64,000 bases of DNA. Source: SZUA-265 sp965651905 (GTDB taxonomy: Bacteria > Myxococcota_A > Polyangia > Polyangiales > Polyangiaceae). The notes under the pieces were generated by a model. The model ran no database searches and had not been told where the DNA came from. It worked only from the letters and a program-made list of their open reading frames with translations. Shown piece by piece: positions 8,162 through 16,593 of this stretch. The stretch lies in NCBI GenBank assembly GCA_965651905.1, contig CBFGUG010000003.1, positions 129,976-193,975 of the forward strand, in the 5' to 3' direction. The stretch's first letter is position 1. Every line of letters begins with the position of its first letter. The translations under genes were made by a program, and so were the position numbers.

Positions 8162-9166
8162 TCAGCGATCGATCGCGTCCAAAATGGTTTGAACGATGTC
8201 CGCCGAAGTGACGCCGTCGGCTTCCGCGCGGTAGCCGAGCACCAGTCGGTGACGCAGGGCGGCCAACGCCACGCGGCGGACGTCATCCACGTCCGCTGCG
8301 GGTTCACCGCGCGCCGCTGCGCTAGCCTTGGCTGCGAAAACCAGCGCCTGGCTTCCCCTAGGACCAGCGCCGAAGCGCACGTAGTTCTTCACCTCTTTTG
8401 GTGCGGCCGAGGTTTCGGGTCGGGACAAACGCGCCAGCGATACCGCCAGCTGTACGGCCTCATCCACCACTGGGATACGCGGAACCAGCGCGCCGAACTG
8501 GTTGACCTCGTCGAGTGTGACCACTGGCTCGGGCTGCTCGAACGGCTCCGCCGTCGTGCGCCTGGCAATCTCCAGCTCCTCATATTCGGAGGGGTAACCC
8601 ACGTGAATCTCGAGCAGGAAACGATCGAGTTGGGCCTCAGGCAGCGGATAGGTGCCCTCTTGCTCGATCGGATTTCGCGTTGCGAACACTTGGAAAGGAG
8701 CGGGTAGTGCGTGCGTGTTACCGCCCACGGTCACACACCGCTCTTGCATCGCCTGCAGCAGCGCGGCCTGGGTCTTCGGCGGCGTGCGATTGATCTCGTC
8801 AGCCAAAACGAGGTTCTTGAATATCGGGCCCTGCATGAACGAAAGCTGCCTGCGCACGCCCTCGGCCGTGTTGACCTCGTTCAGCACGTCAGTACCCGTG
8901 ATGTCCGCGGGTAGCAGGTCGGGAGTGAACTGAATGCGTCCGAAAGACAGGTGCAGCACCTTGGCCATCGAAGAAACGAGCAGCGTCTTCGCCAAACCTG
9001 GCACGCCGACGAGCAGGGCATGCCCTCTTGCGAGCAATGCCACCAGCATGGCGTCGATCACCGCCTCCTGACCTACTACGACGCGTCCGACTTGCTGTTT
9101 GAGTCTCTCACAGGCCTGGGAGCAGCTTGCCAGCAGCTCTGCGTCTGAAGGTCGATCTGTGGTCAT
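8162..9166 (-). CDS. MoxR-family AAA+ ATPase
   Basis: Cytoplasmic AAA+ ATPase of 334 residues, probably acting as a chaperone. Walker A is GVPGLAKT (54-61), Walker B is LVLADEIN (119-126), and sensor 1 is in ATRNPIEQEGTYPLPEAQLDRF, the MoxR signature. The C-terminal lid contains ARLSRPETS and GPRGSQALVFAAKA. The start MTTDRPSD is chosen because the 63 codons upstream (open to 9355) have no family character. MoxR genes normally precede a DUF58/VWA gene; here a small lipoprotein gene follows and no DUF58 gene is in the window. Confidence 0.92.
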   Translation of the reverse strand: MTTDRPSDAELLASCSQACERLKQQVGRVVVGQEAVIDAMLVALLARGHALLVGVPGLAKTLLVSSMAKVLHLSFGRIQFTPDLLPADITGTDVLNEVNTAEGVRRQLSFMQGPIFKNLVLADEINRTPPKTQAALLQAMQERCVTVGGNTHALPAPFQVFATRNPIEQEGTYPLPEAQLDRFLLEIHVGYPSEYEELEIARRTTAEPFEQPEPVVTLDEVNQFGALVPRIPVVDEAVQLAVSLARLSRPETSAAPKEVKNYVRFGAGPRGSQALVFAAKASAAARGEPAADVDDVRRVALAALRHRLVLGYRAEADGVTSADIVQTILDAIDR

Positions 9167-9277
9167 TCGGCACTTTCCACGTCTTGAGGTCGGGGGACAC
9201 GTCACGCAAGAGCGCGTGCTCGCGCGGCCGCGCACATTAGCGGGTCTCGCGGAGCGTGTGGATGATAGCCTTGGGGC

Positions 9278-9466
9278 GTGCGTCAAACAGAAGCCGTTTC
9301 CAGCGCGACAGCTGGCCACTGGGTTGAAGAGCGCCCCGATTCTGGGTTGGCCCAAGGCCAGTACGCCTGGCCGGTTTGGGCAATCGTTGTGCTTGGGAGC
9401 GCCATTGTTCTAGCGGGCTCTGCGTACCTGCTACTGCGCTGGCGCAACGCGCGCTCCCCCAGATGA
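9278..9466 (+). CDS. Small single-pass membrane protein (62 residues)
   Basis: A GTG-started frame encoding one clear membrane segment (about residues 33-55, VWAIVVLGSAIVLAGSAYLLL) followed by a basic tail RWRNARSPR, predicting an N-out/C-in orientation. Its TGA overlaps the ATG of the following membrane protein gene as ATGA, a sign of translational coupling. No family is recognised. The exact start is uncertain, since the N-terminal 30 residues are undistinguished. Confidence 0.5.
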   Translation: MRQTEAVSSATAGHWVEERPDSGLAQGQYAWPVWAIVVLGSAIVLAGSAYLLLRWRNARSPR

Positions 9467-10449
9467 AGCTCAACCTCCGTCGCATCCTGATCGTCATCCT
9501 GTTCGGCGTCGCGCTGTACGGCGGGTTCGTCGTGTACGCGGGCTTTCAGACCATGGCGGAGACGCTCGCCACGTTCCGATGGTGGACGTTCGCCGTGGCC
9601 ATCGGACTCGCTTCACTAAACTACGCCGTTCGCTTCCTGAAGTGGCAGTACTACCTCAAGCTGCTCGGCATCACGAGTGTCCCTCGAGCGGAGAGCGCGC
9701 TGATTTTCTTGTCAGGGTTCGTGTTGACGATAACCCCCGGCAAGGTTGGCGAGGTTTTTAAGAGCGCCGTCATGTCGCGAACACATGGCATCCCGGCTGA
9801 GCGCACCTCTCCGATCGTCGTGGCTGAGCGGCTGACGGACGTCATCGCGATCATCGTGCTGATCGTGATCGGCAGCGTGAGCTTCGATGGAGGGCTGTTC
9901 TGGGCGGTCGCGGGCAGCCTCGTCGTTTCACTGGGGTTCATCGGTATTTTTTGGCCACTGCCTGGACTTTGGTTGATCGCTCGAATGGAGCGTGGCTGGT
10001 TGGCGCGTTGGGCGCCCCGCATGCGTACCGCACACGCAGAGCTGCGCGCGCTGGCTTCTCCACGAGCGCTCTTGGTCCCCGTGCTGCTCAGCGTGTTCGG
10101 CTGGGGCTGCGAGGGCCTGGCACTCGACGTATTGCTCCGCGGGTTCAGTCAGCAGCCCGAGCTGTCTCAGTCGGTTTTCTTCTACGCCACAGCGACGTTG
10201 GCTGGCGCGCTCATCCCCGTCCCCGGCGGCCTGGGAGTTACGGAAACACTCATGCAAGAACAGCTCGTGCGTGTTGCTGCGACGACCCAGGGTGCGGCGA
10301 CGTCGAGCATGTTGCTGGTACGGTTCGCAACCCTGTGGTGGGCTGTCGTCGTCGGCTTCATCGCCCTCGGGCTACTCAAGCGACGCTACCCGGACCTGCT
10401 GCGTTCCAAAGCGCGCGCGCCAGCGGGCGTTGACACCGTCACTGGTTGA
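9463..10449 (+). CDS. UPF0104/LPG-synthase-type integral membrane protein (flippase-like)
   Basis: Integral membrane protein of 328 residues with about eight hydrophobic segments, starting MKLNLRRILIVILFG. It has the family features LNYAVRFLKWQYYL, FVLTITPGKVGEVFKS, VVAERLTDVIAI and, near the end, LIPVPGGLGVTE, typical of the TIGR00374/UPF0104 group related to the membrane half of lysylphosphatidylglycerol synthases. Members are linked to lipid or glycolipid transfer. No aminoacyl-transferase domain is attached. It is coupled to the 62-residue gene upstream and overlaps the convergent rluD by 11 nt. A paralogue is at 36737-37810. Confidence 0.85.
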   Translation: MKLNLRRILIVILFGVALYGGFVVYAGFQTMAETLATFRWWTFAVAIGLASLNYAVRFLKWQYYLKLLGITSVPRAESALIFLSGFVLTITPGKVGEVFKSAVMSRTHGIPAERTSPIVVAERLTDVIAIIVLIVIGSVSFDGGLFWAVAGSLVVSLGFIGIFWPLPGLWLIARMERGWLARWAPRMRTAHAELRALASPRALLVPVLLSVFGWGCEGLALDVLLRGFSQQPELSQSVFFYATATLAGALIPVPGGLGVTETLMQEQLVRVAATTQGAATSSMLLVRFATLWWAVVVGFIALGLLKRRYPDLLRSKARAPAGVDTVTG

Positions 10450-11395
10450 GCTGTGCCAGCGCGTTCGCCGCCTCTCGCATGTCTTGGGGCAGCTGAGACT
10501 CGAATCGCAACGACTCCAGCGTCACGGGATGCGTGAACCCGAGCACCGCCGCGTGCAGGCCTTGTCGTCCCAGCCGGGCTGCCACCGACGCCAGCTCCGG
10601 GTCGGCGGACTTTCGACCGTATAGCGCGTCTGCGAAGATCGGCGTGTCGCACCACTCGGATAAGTGCACGCGGATCTGGTGCGTGCGACCAGTCTGCAAC
10701 GTGCAACGCACCAGAGCCGCTTGGGCGGCGAAACGTTGCACGACGGACACATCGGTCACGCAGCGTTTTCCGCTGTCGACGCGGCATGAGAACTTCAGAC
10801 GATTGTGCGGGTGCCTGCCGTGCAGCGTTTCGATTCTACCTTCGGCGGGAACCCCGAGCGTCAGGGCTAGGTATGCTCGTTCGATCGTGTGCTCCGCGAA
10901 CTGCAGTTTCAGTCCCTCACGCGCTGCACTCGTCTTGGCGACGACCAGGAGACCGCTCGTGTCCTTGTCGATTCGATGCACGATGCCCGGCCTGAGCGGC
11001 CCTTCTGGATCGCGTTCGTCCGATGGGGGACGGCCGAAGCCTGGCAGCGCCAACAGCCCGTTGACCAAGGTGCCGTCGCGGTGTCCGCGAGCTGGGTGAA
11101 CGACTAGCCCCGCGGGTTTGTCCACGACGACCAAGTGCTCGTCGTCGTACACGACCGAAAACACGACTCCCGACTGCGGCTCGGCGCGTGAGCTCGGCTC
11201 AGGACCTGGCTCGACCTCGATCACGTTCCCGCCGCCGACTCGGTCCTTGGCTTTGCACGGTTTGCCGTTCACCAGCACCCGGCCTTCGCCGATCCAGCGC
11301 GCAATCGTGGAGCGAGATACGCCGGAAAGGCGTGCGGCGAGCACGCGATCAACGCGATCTTTAGGCGTTGCCGCGTCCAGTTCGAAGCGCATCAC
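10439..11395 (-). CDS. rluD: RluD-type 23S rRNA pseudouridine synthase
   Basis: RluA-family enzyme converting uridines to pseudouridine in 23S rRNA. The N-terminal S4 RNA-binding domain (VDRVLAARLSGVSRSTIARWI) is followed by DDEHLVVVDKPAGLVVHP and the catalytic motif HRIDKDTSG (140-148, D143 the nucleophile), then RCTLQTGRTHQIRVHL. At 318 residues it has RluD length. S4 plus catalytic domain fits RluD or RluC; the target uridines cannot be read from the sequence. Confidence 0.93.
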   Translation of the reverse strand: MMRFELDAATPKDRVDRVLAARLSGVSRSTIARWIGEGRVLVNGKPCKAKDRVGGGNVIEVEPGPEPSSRAEPQSGVVFSVVYDDEHLVVVDKPAGLVVHPARGHRDGTLVNGLLALPGFGRPPSDERDPEGPLRPGIVHRIDKDTSGLLVVAKTSAAREGLKLQFAEHTIERAYLALTLGVPAEGRIETLHGRHPHNRLKFSCRVDSGKRCVTDVSVVQRFAAQAALVRCTLQTGRTHQIRVHLSEWCDTPIFADALYGRKSADPELASVAARLGRQGLHAAVLGFTHPVTLESLRFESQLPQDMREAANALAQLNQ

Positions 11396-11422
11396 GTCGC
11401 CAACGCGCGGCCGCCAAACGCT

Positions 11423-11716
11423 TCACCACATCGGGCTCTTCACGTGCGCCTTGGACTTGATCAAAATGTCGACCAAAGCGCGATCGTAGAGGTTGCGAGA
11501 GTACAGGTCAGGAGCCACTCGACTCTTGTACAACGCCCGCCCCTCCTCGATCTCTTCGCTCATCTCCTCGAAGAGTTCGTCAGTTTCCAACCCCCGAATG
11601 ATCTTCTCTTCGTTGTACAGAGACAGGTCACTCGCAATCGCGCGCGCCAAACGGCGAGCTGCTTCCTCGGTCTCGATCAGAGGCATTTGACGCAAGTATC
11701 GCGACAGAACGACCAA
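11423..11716 (-). CDS. Small charged protein of unknown function
   Basis: A frame of 97 residues from TTG at 11716, or 87 from the ATG at 11686; neither has a good ribosome site. The product is helical and acidic (ETDELFEEMSEEIEEGRALYKSR) with a distinctive C-terminus LYDRALVDILIKSKAHVKSPMW. Codon use and the compact fit between rluD and maf on the same strand support a real gene. It faintly recalls DUF507-like small deltaproteobacterial proteins but cannot be assigned with confidence. Confidence 0.65.
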   Translation of the reverse strand: MVVLSRYLRQMPLIETEEAARRLARAIASDLSLYNEEKIIRGLETDELFEEMSEEIEEGRALYKSRVAPDLYSRNLYDRALVDILIKSKAHVKSPMW

Positions 11717-11769
11717 GTGTCAAAAACGCTGCCATCGAATCGCCTGGTTGGAGGTCAGCACACGCTGAC

Positions 11770-12384
11770 CTACACCCGGGGAAACTCCCCCAAAACCCCC
11801 AAGGCGGCCAGGTCTTCGACCACCTCAGCGGCGGGGAGACCCACGACGTTGGAGTACGACCCGTAAATGGCTCGCACCAGAAAACTGCCGATCCCCTGGG
11901 CCGCGTAGGCACCCGCCTTGTCGAGGCCTTCACCCGTGCGCGCATAGGCGCGCAGCTCGTCTGCCGTGGCCGCGCGCAGCTCGACCTCGCTGCTCACGAT
12001 TCGCGTCCGCGCGGGCTCACCTGGGCGCGCGAGCGCATAACAAGTCCGAACCACGTGCCGGCGCCCTGCCAAGCGCGCCAAGTGGCGCTCGGCATCCTGC
12101 ATATCGATGGGCTTACCGAGCACCTCGTCGCCCAGCAAGACGATGGTGTCGGCGGACAGTGCGACGGCAAACGGCCCCGTTTCCGCGGCCAGACCGCTAT
12201 TCAACTTGTCCACGACGATTCGAGCCAGGAACGTTTCGATCGGCTCACCCGCTAGCCGATCCTCAGCCACATCGGGAGCGCGCTGCACGATCGGAAGGCC
12301 GAGCCCACGAAGGATGTCGTGTCGGCGTGGAGACCCAGATGCAAGCAACAGGGGCGCCCGATCACTGATGGTTTGCCTCGACAT
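11770..12384 (-). CDS. maf: Maf-family nucleotide pyrophosphatase
   Basis: Hydrolyses non-canonical or methylated nucleoside triphosphates (dTTP/UTP-type or m7GTP-type). The 204-residue product has the N-terminal signature LLLASGSPRR, the catalytic segment ALSADTIVLL, EGLDKAGAYAAQG and the C-terminal SNVVGLP, all canonical. Substrate subclass is not assigned. It lies 53 nt upstream of the small charged protein gene; its start abuts a divergent frame whose true start is probably 12491. Confidence 0.93.
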   Translation of the reverse strand: MSRQTISDRAPLLLASGSPRRHDILRGLGLPIVQRAPDVAEDRLAGEPIETFLARIVVDKLNSGLAAETGPFAVALSADTIVLLGDEVLGKPIDMQDAERHLARLAGRRHVVRTCYALARPGEPARTRIVSSEVELRAATADELRAYARTGEGLDKAGAYAAQGIGSFLVRAIYGSYSNVVGLPAAEVVEDLAALGVLGEFPRV

Positions 12385-12490
12385 GCCGGGCGTCTATCAT
12401 GCTTCGCGAGACGAGACAGCCCGTTTGACCCACACCGACACATCACGGCTTCAGCGTCACCCACTCAGGACTCGATTGCACGTTCGACGG

Positions 12491-13456
12491 GTGAAGCGTC
12501 GTGTGGCGAGCGCCACCCTCGCCTACCTGCTGACCCTGCTCGCCCCAGCGGTCGCGAATGCAGGCTGCGGTGACGGCCCCTACGCCGAGTGCTTCAATGC
12601 GGAGTCGCTGTGGGTCGATCCCTTCCCCGGACCAGGCATCGCCACCAACGCTGCTTGGTATCCCCAGCCAGATTATCACGCAGGTCTCAACGCGAGCTAC
12701 CAACGCAGCCCGCTGACCGCAGTACTCGCTTCCCCCGACCCGTACGGCAGCAACGTCGATCTCATGGAGCACTGGTGGACCGCCCAGGCGTTTGCATCGA
12801 CTAGGCTTGGCCCGATCGACATAGGGCTAAACGTCCCAGTTGCGTTCGGCTCTGCTGGAGTTGGGAGCGCGGCGCTCAGTACCCGCGGAGCCGAACGCTC
12901 GGTAGCAGGCTTCGGCGACCCACGTGTGGCCGCCCGCTTCGTGCACCCGACGGCGATTGGCTCGCTGGCTGTGATCCAAGAGCTGTCGCTCCCGATTGGT
13001 GCAGATGCCAGTCTGATGACAGCACGATCGCTCACCTACGCCCCGCGAGTGTCTCTGGGCTGGAAGTTCTCCCGATGGCACGCGGCGGTCGACGTTGGCC
13101 TCAGGCTTCGACGACCAGCTCGGTTCGGCTCGGTTTCGTTCGGCTCGGAGCTGAGCCTCGCAGCTTCAGCAGGGTACGCCTTGGGTCGAGACTTCGAAGC
13201 GTTCCTCGAGACCTGGGCGACCCCCGCGCTCTCTCGGAGCGAGGTGCGCTGGCCCGATGGCTTCAGTGAAGTGAGACGGTTCCCGGCGGAGGTGATGCTG
13301 GGCGCGGCCCGCGGCTTCGGTCCGCTCCGAGGACACCTGGGCTTCGGCTCGAGTCTGCCACTCACCCGAGAACGGACCGAAGCAGGAACGCAGTACTTTT
13401 CGGGGCCGCCAGGCCCTCGCCTGCGTGTATCCGCGCAAGTCGAGGTCGAATGGTGA
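12491..13456 (+). CDS. Secreted/outer-membrane protein, probable beta-barrel
   Basis: Product of 321 residues. The GTG start at 12491 gives a signal peptide (MKRRVASATLAYLLTLL, cleavage near VANA-GCG). The mature protein is rich in alternating aromatic and small residues in short strands (FASTRLGPIDIGLNVPVAFG, AAVDVGLRLRR) ending in VSAQVEVEW, an outer-membrane-type terminus with a final aromatic residue. The frame is open to 12107, but upstream codons overlap maf antisense. Function unknown. Confidence 0.7.
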   Translation: MKRRVASATLAYLLTLLAPAVANAGCGDGPYAECFNAESLWVDPFPGPGIATNAAWYPQPDYHAGLNASYQRSPLTAVLASPDPYGSNVDLMEHWWTAQAFASTRLGPIDIGLNVPVAFGSAGVGSAALSTRGAERSVAGFGDPRVAARFVHPTAIGSLAVIQELSLPIGADASLMTARSLTYAPRVSLGWKFSRWHAAVDVGLRLRRPARFGSVSFGSELSLAASAGYALGRDFEAFLETWATPALSRSEVRWPDGFSEVRRFPAEVMLGAARGFGPLRGHLGFGSSLPLTRERTEAGTQYFSGPPGPRLRVSAQVEVEW

Positions 13457-13504
13457 GCGCACGACGGCTAGGGTGTCACTCCGACTGCGAGACTCGTTCG
13501 CCAA

Positions 13505-14185
13505 TCAGAACACACGTTCGCCAACGAACACGCGGTCGCCCGCTTGCAGTGGCACGTCCTGGGACTCACCCGAGTTGATCCTATCCAGATCGATGGACAC
13601 GGTCTGCGTTCCACCGCTTCTCACTCGCCGTGTGAGGCGAACACTCTGGCTCTGAGCAATGGAGTTCAGACCTCCCGCGAGCGAGATCGCTTGCACCAAC
13701 GTCATCCCCGGCTGAAAGGGAAAATTGCCTGGCTTCTGAACCTGCCCGAGCACGCTGACCTGCTTGCTGCGGTACTCCACGACGTGAACCACGACGCTCG
13801 GATCCGTGAGGATCTCTTCATCGATCAAGCGTTGCCGCACGAGACGCGCGACCTCCTGAGGCTCGAGACCGGATACGGTCACCGTCTGCAGATAGGGCAA
13901 GTCCACCGTACCGTCAGACGCGACGTGGTACTCCGCGGGTAACCCCTCCTCGCCGACGATCTGCATGTGAAAGACATCTCCGGGTCCGAGCGTCGTGCTC
14001 TCACTCGGAGCCGCGAGCGCAACCTTCGGTGCCTGCCGCCGACCGCTGCAGCCGACCATCAGCGCTACACAAGCAAGAGACAACCAGCGCCTTCGTGAGA
14101 TCGACGGCGAACAGGGCCAATTGCTGTCGCGCGAGTCAGCGGGTCTCTTCGTGTCACCAACGGGACGGACGAACGTAGCCATCAT
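13505..14185 (-). CDS. Polysaccharide export (OPX/Wza-like) lipoprotein
   Basis: Product of 226 residues. The signal segment ends in the lipobox MVGC. A polysaccharide-export domain follows (LGPGDVFHMQIVGEEGLPAEYHVASDGTVDLP, then LVRQRLIDEEILTDPSVVVHV) and one SLBB domain (VSVLGQVQKPGNFPFQPGMTLVQAISLAGG). It is much shorter than E. coli Wza and lacks the C-terminal amphipathic helix that forms Wza's own outer-membrane pore; OPX proteins of this kind depend on a separate barrel partner. The gene immediately upstream, overlapping at ATGATGA, encodes a barrel protein. Confidence 0.88.
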   Translation of the reverse strand: MMATFVRPVGDTKRPADSRDSNWPCSPSISRRRWLSLACVALMVGCSGRRQAPKVALAAPSESTTLGPGDVFHMQIVGEEGLPAEYHVASDGTVDLPYLQTVTVSGLEPQEVARLVRQRLIDEEILTDPSVVVHVVEYRSKQVSVLGQVQKPGNFPFQPGMTLVQAISLAGGLNSIAQSQSVRLTRRVRSGGTQTVSIDLDRINSGESQDVPLQAGDRVFVGERVF

Positions 14186-15537
14186 CGATACCAACGCGCG
14201 CCAATCAGACCAGTAAAGCGGTCATACTTCAAACTGTCCGCGCCGCCGGACCCGTTGCTGACGAGATTGTTGTTGGTGCTCGCACTGAAACCGAGATTGA
14301 CGAACGCTGCCAGCGACTTCATCACCGCGTACTCGCCGTAAACTTGGGCGTCTGGACGCCATTCTTTCGGAGCCGGGAACGCCAACAAATCACCGTCTTC
14401 GTCACGGGGCAACGCATGTTGCACGTGGCTCAAGCCGCCACTCAGGGTGAGTAAGAACGATGACCCGATGTTGGTGAACAGTCGGCCATAGACGCGATTG
14501 AGCAAGAAGTAATTGGCGAGATCGCTGGTGCTTCCGTCACGCTGATAGCCGAGTCGGATCGCCGCCAAGCCGCGCGTCTCCTGGTCGGCCTCGAGTTGTG
14601 CGCCACCTTGCAGAAACCACGTCAACTCAGCGCGTCCCACGACGTCATCGAAGTCGTCGACGTTGCCCGCGGCGTCTGGCTCGAAAAATATGGCCTTGAA
14701 CCCACCGAGAACGAGCACCGAGAAGCGCTCGGTGATGAGACCATTGAGCCCGAGCTGCGTCGAAACTGGGTTGGCGTTGGGTAAACGCGAATCGGCGTGC
14801 AACCTGTTGACGAACTGTACGTCTCCCAAATAGAGGAGGGCCGTACGTGGCAAGAATCTCCAACTACCGCGAGTCCGCAGGTTGTGGGTGGCTCGATCCA
14901 ACGCGAAGTCTTGTTCATCGTATCGCGTGAGATCCGCGCCGTACCCGACGCTCCACTGCAGAAGGCCCCCACCAGGGCGCCAGCGCAGATCACCGCCCCC
15001 ATCAATCACGGATCGATCATAAAGCACTGCCCCCGGGGCATTGTACGGCTGGGCGACACGCGTATAGCCGAGCGTAAAGTCGGCACCAACAGGCCGCTCG
15101 GGTTGAACCTGCAGGGCGGCTGCCACCCGCCCCGAGAGCAGCAAATCGTCGACCAACGCATCTTGTTCATCCGCGGGAACGAGCTTGTCGAGCGTCAACG
15201 ATGCCCCCGCTCCGAATCGCATGGCGGGTGGCAGGGCCTCGGGTGCGTCACTCGCCGTACGCTCGGCACCGAGTGTCTCCAGGGACAGCGAAGGTGTCAG
15301 ACGAAAACGGTAGGTAGGAACCTCAGGCTCGAGCGGTTCACCCGCCCCCTGAAAGAAGTTGGAGTCGTAGCCTGCCTCGGCAGCGATGCCTGGATGCAGC
15401 TCGAGATTGCCCGAACGCACGCCGGAGCCAGTGCCACCACCGCCACTGAGCCACGGCTGCGCTACCTGAGCGTAGAGCGTGCTTGTCAGCGATGAGGCCG
15501 CCAGCAGGATGGCAGCGCTGAGTCCAGTTCGAATCAT
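14182..15537 (-). CDS. Outer-membrane beta-barrel protein
   Basis: Product of 451 residues with a cleavable signal peptide (MIRTGLSAAILLAASS, cleavage near LYAQ). The mature protein alternates strands and turns: ELHPGIAAEAGYDSNFFQG, RFRLTPSLSLETLG, FTLGYTRVAQPY, ending RFTGLIGARWYR, as in large outer-membrane barrels. It lies upstream of and overlaps the OPX gene, suggesting a barrel partner for polymer export (Wzp-type); by order within the cluster it could also correspond to GltH/NfsA-type barrels. Sequence alone does not choose between them. Confidence 0.8.
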   Translation of the reverse strand: MIRTGLSAAILLAASSLTSTLYAQVAQPWLSGGGGTGSGVRSGNLELHPGIAAEAGYDSNFFQGAGEPLEPEVPTYRFRLTPSLSLETLGAERTASDAPEALPPAMRFGAGASLTLDKLVPADEQDALVDDLLLSGRVAAALQVQPERPVGADFTLGYTRVAQPYNAPGAVLYDRSVIDGGGDLRWRPGGGLLQWSVGYGADLTRYDEQDFALDRATHNLRTRGSWRFLPRTALLYLGDVQFVNRLHADSRLPNANPVSTQLGLNGLITERFSVLVLGGFKAIFFEPDAAGNVDDFDDVVGRAELTWFLQGGAQLEADQETRGLAAIRLGYQRDGSTSDLANYFLLNRVYGRLFTNIGSSFLLTLSGGLSHVQHALPRDEDGDLLAFPAPKEWRPDAQVYGEYAVMKSLAAFVNLGFSASTNNNLVSNGSGGADSLKYDRFTGLIGARWYR

Positions 15538-15589
15538 GGGCTCCCAAGTCTGATCATGAGCTTTGGCGACTCAGCCCCAGATCAACGAC

Positions 15590-16231
15590 TCACTGTGTAG
15601 GACTACCCACGACGGGAACGATCGCAGCAACGTCCGCAAAGGGGAGCTCCTTCGGATCCATTTCGGGAACGCTCGAATCGACGTTGGCGATCAACGTCCA
15701 TTGTGTCGGAACGTCATCCCCGCCCAAACACTGCGAGACATCCACGGCGATCTCCCGAACGCTGTCACCTACCACGACCAGCAGACGAAACTCGTGCCGC
15801 GCGCGCAGTTCGTCACCACTTTCGATCGCCTCGATCATCGCCGCGCTGCGCTCCTTGGCGGTGTCTAGCGCAAGCTGCACCTGGTTGTTCTTGTCCGAAA
15901 CACACAACACCATGACGACGTCACGCTGCTCCGCGCTGTCGTCCAGCAGCACCTGGAGTTGGTCGTGAGCGGACTCGATGTTCGCCAAGATCTCGGCGGC
16001 ACGCTCGAGCATGGCCTGAGGTGGCAGGGCTTCCGTTGGATCCCCAGCTGCGGGAAACGCTGGGGGCGGGCTGACCGGCGTGGCGTCATCCGTCGTTGCA
16101 GCATCTGGAAACGCCGCTGAGGTGTTGGGTTGGTCCGTTTGCGCGCTCGCCAGCGAAGCGCATAGAACCGCCGCGAGCATCACCGCTGCGCGCGAGCTAC
16201 CAAAGATTTTGTGCGTTCGACTTGTCACCAT
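15590..16231 (-). CDS. Secreted helical protein of unknown function
   Basis: Product of 213 residues with a signal peptide (SSRAAVMLAAVLCASLASA-QTD), a proline/alanine/aspartate-rich linker and a helical domain (MLERAAEILANIESAHDQLQVLLDD) with cysteines in VMVLCVSDKNNQ and VSQCLGG that could form a disulfide. It lies 52 nt upstream of the barrel gene on the same strand, so it probably belongs to the same export unit. No family recognised. Confidence 0.75.
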   Translation of the reverse strand: MVTSRTHKIFGSSRAAVMLAAVLCASLASAQTDQPNTSAAFPDAATTDDATPVSPPPAFPAAGDPTEALPPQAMLERAAEILANIESAHDQLQVLLDDSAEQRDVVMVLCVSDKNNQVQLALDTAKERSAAMIEAIESGDELRARHEFRLLVVVGDSVREIAVDVSQCLGGDDVPTQWTLIANVDSSVPEMDPKELPFADVAAIVPVVGSPTQ

Positions 16232-16565
16232 CTATTCCGCTTTCGGACTTCGACTCACGGCTACGTTAGCATTCCGCTAGGCGGTTCGACGGCCAGCTCC
16301 CACCGACCCGAGGGGGAAGAGCAAGGCCCGTACCGATTCGGGCGTCAGACGTCGAGAATCGTGGGAAACGTAACGCAGGCAGCGCCGCGCTGGAAGTGTG
16401 CCGTAGCGCAGGCTTCTCGATGGGCCGCCCGCGGTCCGAAAACGGTCGGGCCCACGATGTTGCGTCAGCACGATGTCGCGCTCGATCGTTTCTCGGTTCC
16501 GTTTCATCGCTCACGCGCGTTTGCTCCAAGTTCACTGCTTGACGAAGTTCACTGCTTGACGAAGT
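16232..16565. other. Gap inside the glt-like run, with 17-bp tandem repeats
   Basis: No convincing gene. The segment downstream of the AgmX-type gene holds most of a 17-bp tandem repeat (16528-16593) and otherwise ordinary GC-rich sequence. It may contain an internal promoter for the last three genes. Confidence 0.55.
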
Positions 16566-16593
16566 TCACTGTTTGACGAAGTTCACTGACACG
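16528..16593. repeat. 17-bp tandem repeat spanning a stop codon
   Basis: Unit AAGTTCACTGCTTGACG occurs twice exactly (16528-16544, 16545-16561), once with a single change (16562-16578) and once in part (16579-16593). Each full unit contains the TCA that reads as TGA on the minus strand, so the stop of the AgmX-type gene (16566-16568) has been duplicated. Each unit re-creates the terminal codons VNFVKQ-stop in a shifted frame. Confidence 0.92.

Noticed and set aside
16277..16507. 76-residue minus-strand frame in the gap before the 213-residue gene
   Set aside because: Arg-rich translation without signal or motif, no ribosome site, and a competing frame over the same bases.
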